Assembly (NCBI GenBank): GCA_025201705.1
Contig: MU616998.1
Coordinates: 5,562 to 27,690 of the forward strand
DNA from: Dissophora ornata
Taxonomy: Eukaryota; Mortierellomycota; Mortierellomycetes; Mortierellales; Mortierellaceae
Length of the DNA stretch: 22,129 bases
Direction of reading: 5' to 3'
Shown: positions 8,356 to 16,000 of the stretch, piece by piece
Numbering within the stretch: the first letter of the stretch is position 1
How the letters are laid out: each line of letters starts with the position of its first letter
Translations under genes and position numbers: made by a program
The notes under the pieces: generated by a model
Seen by the model: only the letters and a program-made list of their open reading frames with translations
Database searches by the model: none
Told to the model about the DNA's origin: nothing

Positions 8356-8855
8356 AGAGGTTTCAATCTCATCGCGCCCGTAGCAACTGGGGTCGGGACT
8401 ACGGCGGCACAGGAAGCGATTCAGTTGTTCATGAAGCAGGAGGACTCACCCATATCCAGTCAGCATTGGTCGGCCCAAGGTCCATATCGCTCATGAGATA
8501 GTCATCACAATTCGAACGATCGTCCTGGAAGGAAACAAAAGGGCAACCCTATCAACCCCAACCTACTGCTGAGTGAGCTCGCAAAGAAGCACGACATCGC
8601 TTTCCATATCTCCATAAGCGCACACTCCTTCGATACTTTCAGAAGCTGAAGTTCCACTACGGCAAGGGCGCTCGTCAGAATATCATCCACGACTCCCAGA
8701 ATGTCATCAACTATTGGAACCTGTATGTCGAACGTCGACTATCCAACTTGAACGCCAACGGTTTACCCATCGTCCCGGAAGCATTTTTGGATAAGTTCTA
8801 CCGCGCCCTCGACCACCACTCGCTCCGGACATGGGTCCCACAAGGCGGACAGTAG
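8356..8855 (+). pseudogene. Degenerate coding remnant of unknown family, possibly the 5' part of a Fanzor-type element
   Basis: Two overlapping plus-strand frames read like protein. Frame A (8356-8648) contains TTAAQEAIQLFMKQEDSP, one TGA (8494-8496), then NPINPNLLLSELAKKHDIAF. Frame B (8577-8855) continues with KRTLLRYFQKLKFHYGKG, NVINYWNLYVERRLSNLN and GLPIVPEAFLDKFYRALDHH before a TAG stop. The apparent switch from A to B near 8600-8640 suggests a frameshift or a lost intron, and frame B lacks an ATG. I do not firmly recognise the family. Same-strand position about 1 kb upstream of the Fanzor C-terminal fragment makes an N-terminal Fanzor origin possible but unproven. Confidence 0.35.
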
Positions 8856-8870
8856 CATATGACGAAGGCG

Positions 8871-8892
8871 TTTGATGGACGAATGTGGACAT
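8871..8892 (+). repeat. 22-nt direct repeat, copy 1
   Basis: This segment runs from TTTGATGGACGAAT to TGGACAT with G at its fifteenth base. It is 21/22 identical to 9006-9027, in the same orientation, 135 nt upstream of it. It begins 15 nt after the stop of the preceding coding remnant. Confidence 0.75.
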
Positions 8893-9005
8893 ATTTGGAA
8901 AATGCAACGAGATAAAACACTGATTTGCCTCTAGGCCTCCTCCACGCCGCAGGACACGAAGCAGTGCTGCAACTCGTTGCAAATAATATTGTGTTTCGAT
9001 GCCAC

Positions 9006-9027
9006 TTTGATGGACGAATCTGGACAT
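9006..9027 (+). repeat. 22-nt direct repeat, copy 2
   Basis: Second copy, differing from 8871-8892 only by C in place of G. Between the copies, TGCAACGAG and CACTG near 8904-8922 recur as reverse complement near 8960-8980, giving an imperfect inverted arrangement. Confidence 0.75.
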
Positions 9028-9341
9028 CTAAAAGCTTGACGCGTCTTTGTTGAAGAAATATGTAGCATTAAAAGGTGCTCGTCAGGTCTTTCTCAGCAAC
9101 ATGTCGCCTTCTCCATTCACACTGCAGACTCTCTCCAACCCAACCCAACCCGACTGCAGTCTCCACAGCACCTTCTTTCAGGCGCTGAATACCCATTCTC
9201 CGCAGGTGCCTGCTGTCCTTCCTTACTAGGGTAGGAGTTCATTGTTTTTATTTACCCGATGTAACTTCCTATACTTGTCGAACACAAACCTAATTAGGCG
9301 CCTTGAATATATTTTCTAGCCTTGGTTGCCGTTCTATCGAA

Positions 9342-9673
9342 ATGGGCATATCAGATCTGCCTAAGACTATCAAAGAGACGATAGGCACCCTTGCCAACGA
9401 CCTCAAGACAAAGAGGTTTGTCCATGTCGATCTCCTGAGCGTATACTTTGGGCTCATTCAAGTACGTTGTTGCAATGTTACTTCAAAGAATGCTGCAAAG
9501 GAGGCTAGGGCTGCCGCTGCTGCTACCGCACCATCTCCAAGCTCTACCCGTTCCAATTGCAGGAGGACTGGATCGGGCAAATCAAAGAAAAGACACGCTC
9601 CCATGCATCCAGAGTTGGCTCCTCTCTCAAGAGCCATGAACCTACTCCAGGCTTGACGACATTGAGCGTGTTA
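9342..9673 (+). pseudogene. Short remnant with XPG/FEN-like N-terminus
   Basis: From the ATG at 9342 the frame begins MGISDLPKTIKETIG and continues to KRFVHVDLLSVYFGLIQ. This resembles the start of XPG/FEN-type PIN-like nucleases (M-G-I at the very start, then a V-D followed by a hydrophobic stretch holding the first metal-binding aspartate). A GTACGT donor at 9462 and an acceptor ending at 9562 define a 101-nt intron in phase 0; the next exon opens with EDWIGQIKEKTRSHAS and stops at 9673. The result is only 77 residues against several hundred for the family, so it is a truncated relic or not a gene. The family call is tentative. Confidence 0.25.
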
Positions 9674-9814
9674 TGAAGAGAAGCGCGCCTCAGATGGAAC
9701 TTACTTGGATGGCGCTGGTCAGATTACCACCCAGTGTCCTCCTGCGATAAATCAATGGGTATGATACACCAGAGATTATGCACGCGTTTGCTGACTTTGT
9801 ATTCCGACTTTTAG

Positions 9815-10081
9815 GCAACAGCACTGGGCCTTACAGTTGTCTTAGTGGACGAGTACCTGACAAGCACTAAGTGTCCGTCATGCATAGCCCGAAGCCATGA
9901 CTCTAGACTTGCGAAGCCGACCCGCCGCAGCTGTGTCTGAACCGAAAAGGGCTGCCAGCGGTGGGTGCACAGGGACAGCGTTAGGAGGCACAATATAGCG
10001 CTCATCGGCCACGCTTGGCTCCAACAGATAGCACGCTTTGCCGCTCAACTCCAGGCCAATAGACAAATTGAACCTCCATAA
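9815..10081 (+). pseudogene. Degenerate Fanzor (eukaryotic TnpB-like nuclease) C-terminal fragment
   Basis: Following a good acceptor (CTGAC branch-like word, then CTTTTAG ending at 9814), one frame runs 88 codons to TAA at 10079-10081, broken by one TGA at 9938-9940. It reads GLTVVLVDEYLTSTKCPSC, then RSCV, the TGA, and CQRWVHRDSVRRHNIALIG. This is the order found at the C-terminus of TnpB/Fanzor proteins: a hydrophobic strand ending in D/E-Y-x-TS, a first CPxC knuckle, a second Cys knuckle, then an RD...NI motif whose aspartate is the third RuvC catalytic residue. The TGA falls where the second knuckle should carry a cysteine, so the zinc ribbon is destroyed. No RuvC-I or RuvC-II portion is recognisable upstream. 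It ends 47 nt from the convergent RD-repeat gene. Confidence 0.6.
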
Positions 10082-10128
10082 CATTATTTGTGTTTAGAGG
10101 CGATATTATTATACAAAAATTACATCTG

Positions 10129-11883
10129 CTATTGATGAAGAGTCGCAGCGGTAACGGTTGTGGTTAATGTTGTAATGACCGTGGACTCCTGGACAACAGC
10201 ATTGGTTGAAGGTGAAGCCGAAGCTGCGCTGGGCGATTGAGAGGCAGTGGAAGCGACCACAACCGAAGATGAAGTCGCAGTGGTGACAGTCTCTGTTCCA
10301 GAAGCGCTGCTGCGTTGATAGCTCATTTCACGGCTACTGTTGGAACGACCACTCGACTTGCTGCCGTTACTCTTATGGTGGCGCTCATGTCGTTCGTGCC
10401 TCTCATGTCTTTCATGATGAAGATGTGTCGAGGGTTTTAGAGTGGTCGCTGAAACTGTTGATGTGGCCGCAGCATCGGCGTCGGTTTGATCCCGCTCGAT
10501 CTCCTTGTCTAGTTCCTCCAACTGCCCCAAAACAAGTCCTACAAGATGATCTTGCCGTTCCACATCCCAGCTGGCCCTCTCAAGCTCAAATCGACTCTTT
10601 CGACGCGCTTCCATAAGCCGATCTTCCTCTGCTCTTAGCCTCTTGGATTCCTCGCGATATCTCTGTACTTCCAGCTCTATTTCAGGTGCCCAGGAGAGTT
10701 TCGTGACATCGACCACCGAGTTCATGATTTGTTGCTGTTGTTGTTGCTGTACTTGCTGCGGCGTCAACTGTGCGGGTCCTTGAGGTGGCCCGCCGCCAGC
10801 AGCGGTGGGACCGTTCTGATTATTGTACATAGATGATGATGAGGAAGGTGGAGGTCCTGATGACGGTTTGTATGGACTTCCATTGTAGTTATGGCTTGTA
10901 TTGCTGCTCGACGACAAATTAGATGCAGAATGGGACGTCGGAAGAGCGGAGGAAGAGGACGGAGGTGGTGGTCCTGAATGCCTGCCTGGATATGGTCCTG
11001 GAATGCCACCACTTCTGCCCGTTGCAGGATCCCGATCTCTATCTCTTTCACGCTCTCGTTCGCGGTCCCTTTCACGTTCCCTGTCGCGCTCTCGATCGCG
11101 CTCTCTCTCTCGGTCCCGCTCCCTGTCTCTATCTCTTCCTCGATAATCCAAGTCATATTCCGGAATCTGTCCAGGCTCTGGTACCGGAGAAAAATTTGAA
11201 CCTTTTGGTGCAGTCGACACAGAGGGGCGGTCTGCAGCTGCTGGTGGCGGTGGCCCTGTCCTGCGCGCAACCTCCACAGAAGGTGATGCGGCTCTGGGAG
11301 TTGGGGGGGCTGGTCGAATAGAGGCTGCAGAAGCTGGAGGAGGAGGTAACTGGTGTGGTACAGGTCTCCTCGCAGGTGGAGGAGGTGGGTGAGCGTGCGG
11401 AAGACGAAGCTGATTGTGTGGCGAGGGTGACTGATAAGAGGACGATGATGACGATCCGTAATGAGAAGGAAGCCGACTGGGTGGGACTCCATGTCCAGAG
11501 TGTCCAGGAGAGCCTCCACTGACATGTCTGGATCTGGGTGGAGGTGGTGATGGCCTGTATGGATGATAGGGCTCGGCACCTCTAGGATAATAGTCCCGTT
11601 CGCTTCGGTAGTATGGATGATGGTCTCTGGAGGAGTAGTAGGATGATGGAATGTGAGGCGGGGATCGGTGAGAGCTGCTGCCGCGGTAGTGGGGGTCGCG
11701 ATGGTAGTCTGCGGACATGCCGTATGCAGCATCGCCCATGGGCGACCGTGATCGGTTTCTGCCAGTGCCACCACTCATGCTTCCAGCACTGGGAGGACCT
11801 CCGGCCGGGCCGCTGTAACGCTCTGTGGACGATCCACGGTGGTGCTCCCCTGATGAGCGCGAGTATGAGCCGTGTCGATCCAT
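10129..11883 (-). CDS. RD/RE-dipeptide-repeat, low-complexity protein with a coiled coil, function unknown
   Basis: Single uninterrupted frame of 584 aa; I do not recognise the family. The N-terminal 240 residues are rich in Ser, Gly, His, Tyr and Pro with poly-Pro stretches. Residues about 250-285 are an almost pure alternating Arg-Asp/Arg-Glu tract like those of splicing and 3'-processing factors. Residues 290-375 are Ser/Gly/Pro-rich, followed by a Gln run (about 376-385). Residues about 387-465 (from MNSVVDVTKLSW) form the only well-ordered part, a highly charged heptad-like helix rich in E, R and L. Then come four HER repeats (about 487-500) and a Ser/Thr/Ala/Val tail. RD tracts suggest a nuclear RNA-related role, which is inference. 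A 336-codon frame overlaps on the same strand in another phase (10764-11774); I treat it as a composition artefact. Start taken at the first ATG; upstream coding exons cannot be excluded. Confidence 0.75.
   Translation of the reverse strand: MDRHGSYSRSSGEHHRGSSTERYSGPAGGPPSAGSMSGGTGRNRSRSPMGDAAYGMSADYHRDPHYRGSSSHRSPPHIPSSYYSSRDHHPYYRSERDYYPRGAEPYHPYRPSPPPPRSRHVSGGSPGHSGHGVPPSRLPSHYGSSSSSSYQSPSPHNQLRLPHAHPPPPPARRPVPHQLPPPPASAASIRPAPPTPRAASPSVEVARRTGPPPPAAADRPSVSTAPKGSNFSPVPEPGQIPEYDLDYRGRDRDRERDRERERDRERDRERERDRERERERDRDRDPATGRSGGIPGPYPGRHSGPPPPSSSSALPTSHSASNLSSSSNTSHNYNGSPYKPSSGPPPSSSSSMYNNQNGPTAAGGGPPQGPAQLTPQQVQQQQQQQIMNSVVDVTKLSWAPEIELEVQRYREESKRLRAEEDRLMEARRKSRFELERASWDVERQDHLVGLVLGQLEELDKEIERDQTDADAAATSTVSATTLKPSTHLHHERHERHERHERHHKSNGSKSSGRSNSSREMSYQRSSASGTETVTTATSSSVVVASTASQSPSAASASPSTNAVVQESTVITTLTTTVTAATLHQ
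11029..11136 (-). repeat. RD/RE dipeptide-coding tract
   Basis: About 36 codons alternating Arg with Asp or Glu (residues 250-285 of the 584-aa protein), built from GA-rich hexamers. The antisense strand would read as Ser-Arg/Ser-Leu repeats, which creates misleading plus-strand frames. Confidence 0.8.
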
Positions 11884-13044
11884 GGCGTTCGTCGGTGCTG
11901 CTCGGTAGAGGTGGGTTTCTGTTTGTCCAGTCGTAGTCGTGTGGAGAGGTGGGATGCAGAATCAATCCACACATTACTTCTGCGCGCACAAAGCCAAAAA
12001 AAATACAACGGACCTCGTGGCTGAGTCAGCACGTGACGAATATCCTCGAGGTGTTCAATTTGTGCTTCTGACCCGAGAAAATCTCGTGCGCGAACAGCCT
12101 GGGAAGGAGAAGCTTTGATCCTCTGTCTGGCGAGTCCGTTGAGAAATCAAGGCGTAGGATAATGCTGGGAAATGACCACTGCATGGGCCTCTTTACTGCT
12201 AGTGATTACGGACCGTTACTGCTTTAAATGGAACTCAGAGGATGAGTAGAAAAGCGGAAAGAACTAACATCCGTCTATCTCTTCATTCCTTCATTCCTTG
12301 CCCTGCTCCAACGTGCGCCAGTCTCTTCAAACATATCGCCCATCAACCCATCCTTCCGCCAATACGCAAGGTACTGATCCAATTGTGCGTCGAGGACGCC
12401 CTTCCTGCTATTGTATTGGGTAACTGACCAGGAATGGTACATGTAGAAGGTTTGACGAGAGAAAGGGAAAAAAAAAAAAAAAGGTTCGCCTTGTTGACCT
12501 TTTCAACGGCCCTCTGATTGTATCGCTGCATGCACCTGCTTGTTCTCACTGCATGTCTGTTTTAGCAGCTTGTCTATTTTTCAATCGCGTGGAGTGGACG
12601 GCACTATTTATCGTTTCCCGCAGATGTATTCTCCGCCAGCCGTGCATCGATCCAACCGTTGCTCCCGTCTCTCTTTTACCCACTCTTTTTTGGGCAACCA
12701 ATCTATCCCCCAGGCACTCACGCACCCTCACCGCCAGCTATTTCAGACGGGTCCTCCCATTCCTCTGTTATCTCACCTTGCGACCCACCTTGCATCCTTA
12801 CCCAGCCCGTGCTGATTCGGCTGTCCCAGGGCCACTACATTTTATTTCTGAGCACTATTTTTTTTCCCCTTCTCTTTCTTGAATCCCGCTTCCACCGCAC
12901 CCTTTTTCTCACATCTCGCCAACAGCCGTCATCTCCCAACCGTTGTCATCTCGCCTTTGTCCTTAACCTCCCCGTCTTTTTTTTTTCTTGTTTATTACAT
13001 ATTTTCTCTTTACTTTCAATTGACGGGACTCTCTCGCGGTCAAA
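11884..13044. other. Divergent intergenic region: RD-repeat gene and TBC-protein gene promoters
   Basis: Contains a composite TGAGTCA plus CACGTG site (separate entry) about 140 nt upstream of the RD-repeat gene, an A run near 12467-12482, and a strongly pyrimidine-rich segment (about 12640-13010) that likely forms the leader of the TBC gene. Plus-strand frames of 60-160 codons across the pyrimidine tract are low-complexity Ser/Pro/Leu/Phe reads and are not supported as genes. Confidence 0.5.
12022..12037. promoter_or_regulatory. Composite bZIP (Gcn4/AP-1/Maf-like) plus E-box site
   Basis: TGAGTCA (12022-12028) sits inside GCTGAGTCAGCA, near-perfect to the symmetric Maf/AP-1 element, and is followed after one base by CACGTGAC (12030-12037). 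Both are palindromic cores for bZIP and bHLH factors. Located about 140-155 nt upstream of the RD-repeat start codon, in a divergent promoter. Motif evidence only. Confidence 0.4.
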
Positions 13045-16000
13045 ATGGCTACCGAAACCGTGGACCCAGCCCTCCTTCCTTTATCCGTCCCTTCGTCCGT
13101 TCCTTCGTCCGTCCCTTCGTCCACTCTCTCCAAGGCTGTAACATCATCGTCTACTTGTAAGTCTACGTCGAGGTCTACATCCTAATATCTTCAATTGCTC
13201 TTGGTTCCCCTTGTCTCGCATCGCTATCAATGAAAAGTTGGCAGGATGGGGGTGCCAGAAAAGAAAAAACAGTGCTGTGGGATGTAGTGCATACTGCCCT
13301 TGCAAGGTTTATATGTTCCACCAGTTGTGTTCGCATGTGACCTAGATCCGGTGCGCTGGATTGGTATTAGCTGGATTGCTTCCTCGACAGAAAACATACA
13401 TTCCCCACTGATGCTGCATGGTGTGCTGATGGGATGTAACGGCAAGGTGTTTATTTCTGAAGTGGGATGTTGTCTCCTGAAGGCAGCAGCAAGGCAAACA
13501 CATTTATTTCATTTTCGTCCTAGTCAGATTCTATGGTCATGGGTGACCCAGTCCAACGAACATAAACGAGTGAGAGGGAAAATGGAAAAAAAGGCGGATC
13601 GGTCTCGCCGTCGTCATCATCATCATCATCATTATCATTATTATTATCATCATCATCATCATCATCATTCCCTTACTCCTTCTCTGCCTTCCCTCCCCTT
13701 GCTTTTTCGCTCGTTTGTTTTTCCTGACTTCGTTGTCTGTGGGTCTTCTATACCAATCATTTGCTCTCTATCCCCCGTTCCTGAAGCACCGACACGACAC
13801 GACGCGTGCGTGAATGTGTGCGTGTGCGTGAAACACCAGCCAGCACTCTTATTTCTGTTAAGCTTGTCTGCTTACTGTTATTCGCCCATTCCTTATTTTC
13901 CATATCTCGCACCTCCCTTCTTGGTCTCTTTGATCCATTTCACTCCCTCTCCTTCCCCTTGCAGGCAGGCAGGCATATTTCCGTGCCAACTTGCTTTTTA
14001 AAAAAGAGGTAGAGCCATGCTGCCATAATAAGTCTCAGACAGGGGTCGAGCTGCACCCTCTTCAAGTATCATCACCCCCACAAACAAACAAACAAAAAAA
14101 AAAAAAAAAGGTCAAGCGTGAGCAGAGGAAAAATACAAGCAAAGCAAAACCAATCCAACCCAAACAAGAACACAGCCTGTTTCATGATCACGCTGGTTAT
14201 TTTTTATTCAGCGCCCACGGCCTCTGGTTCATCGGCTGGTGGCCACTACGGATTTGATCGTAGAAAAGCATTGGAAGAGAGCGAGATGCAACACAAAAAG
14301 GGACACTGGGTTGAGACTGGGAAACAGGGGACTCAACGATAGAAGGAGCGTGCTAGCTCGAAGAACGAGGGACGAGGGGGAGAAGCCAAAGGGGTTTTGA
14401 GTGCAGACAGGGCAATATTGTCTGTTAACAATATCAGTTAGCTTGTTCGAGGACTATGTGGGCATGAGTGAAGGTACTGAGAAACTGACGAACCTGCATC
14501 TGCCTCTGCCTCTTCTTTTCTTACTTGAAAATAGTCCCCAGAACCACTACTGCAGCTGAAGAGGAGGATCACGTTGCCTCATTCAAAAGAATGCTCGACG
14601 ATATTCTCGACAATGCCTCGTCCGACTCGCTCTCCCATGGTCTCGAGTCTAGCCTCCACAGTAGGGTTGGCGGTGGGTCCTCTGGCTCGTCTTCAGCCTT
14701 CCTCGCTGCCACTTCGGCAGCAGCCAACAGGGCCCGGTTGAACAACAACACGACATTGGGCTTCCTCCTGCCTCAGCCAAAGGGTCATTTTTCCAAACTC
14801 AAGAGTACCAGTCGATCAGAGCATGCGCCCGACACTGCTGTTGATCAGGAGTTGCTGCACAAGTTGGAGGAACAAAATGGCCTGTTGCCACCACAGGTAA
14901 ATATAGCTTCATGGACCATGAACACATGGCCACTGTTGCATTGTCCAACTTGTGCAATGAGCGAGCATTTGCGATATTTTTAATTGCCCTTCTAACTCGA
15001 TACACGCACACATACGCTCTCTCTTGCTCCACTCGGTCTACAGGATTCGACTTCGTTCTTGTTGGCTCGCCTAGAACGACAGAATGGGTTGTTGGACACA
15101 GACCCAAAGTCGATTTGTATCGAGTCCAATGTCCTCAAGGGCAATCTTACCACGCTGCACAAGCTCATAGCCGATTCTACAACACTCAACAGCCCAAATT
15201 CGGAGACTGTCGATCCCATGTCTTCGATGTCCTCTGTGCTGGAGCCACAGGCCGGAGACGAGGAGATCGATTGGGAGTTCTGGGGAATGCTTGTTCAGGA
15301 CTACAATGCAGTTGCTAGCAAGCTGCCACATCTGCTCTCTGCGAGAGTGCGTCAGGGATTGCCCTCGAAGCTGCGTGGTTTGATCTGGCAGTCAATGTCC
15401 CAGGCCTCGTCGACGTACCTCGAGACCATGTATACCCAGCTTCTGAAGGAGCATTCACCGTACGAGCGAATTATTCAGCGCGATCTCGCAAGGACGTTCC
15501 CCAAGATCGACATGTTTAAGGAGGAGGGAGGTAAAGGGCAGGGGATGCTCGGTAATATCCTCAAGGCCTACTCACTCTACGACCCTCATGTGGGATACTG
15601 TCAAGGTCTTGGATTCTTGGTCGGACCACTGCTCATGAACGTAGGTGTATATTATATGATGGTTGTTTTTCACCAGAATGATTTAGCGGAACCTGGAAGA
15701 TGGCCGCAAAGCCTAATTTTCCCGTTTATTTTCCCCTCCAGATGGACGAAAAGGAAGCTTTCTGCGTGTTTGTGCGGCTAATGGAGACATACGACATGCG
15801 CACCATGTTCACGTTGAACATGGAGGGTCTTCAGTTGCGACTTTACCAGTTCTCGGCGCTGCTGTCTGAGCACCTGCCTATGCTCCATGCCCATCTCTCC
15901 TTCCACTCGATCCACGCTGCCATGTACGCATCCCAGTGGTTCCTATCCCTGTTTGCATACACATACCCATTGCCGCTAGTCCTTCGCATCTATGATGTGG

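Larger units (their letters stand above)
8162..10128. other. Accessory stretch with degraded coding remnants
   Basis: Between the ceramidase 3' end and the 3' end of the RD-repeat gene there is no intact gene. It contains broken plus-strand coding pieces (8356-8855, 9342-9673, 9815-10081), a pair of 22-nt direct repeats (8871 and 9006) and otherwise anonymous sequence. At least one piece is the C-terminal end of a Fanzor nuclease, so the stretch is best read as an old mobile-element landing zone. Confidence 0.55.

Noticed and set aside
9878..10084. 68-codon minus-strand frame starting with ATG
   Set aside because: It is the antisense of the Fanzor fragment, whose plus-strand reading carries recognisable motifs.
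10901..11146. Plus-strand frame encoding Ser-Arg/Ser-Leu repeats resembling an SR protein
   Set aside because: It is the antisense of the RD/RE tract of the minus-strand gene, which explains the repeat completely.
12540..13160. Overlapping plus-strand frames of 90-160 codons
   Set aside because: They read through a pyrimidine-rich leader and give Ser/Pro/Leu/Phe low-complexity sequence; the supported start is at 13045 in another frame.
13611..13669. CAT repeat as a His-rich coding segment
   Set aside because: It lies in the TBC first intron with no splice sites to include it; a simple microsatellite.
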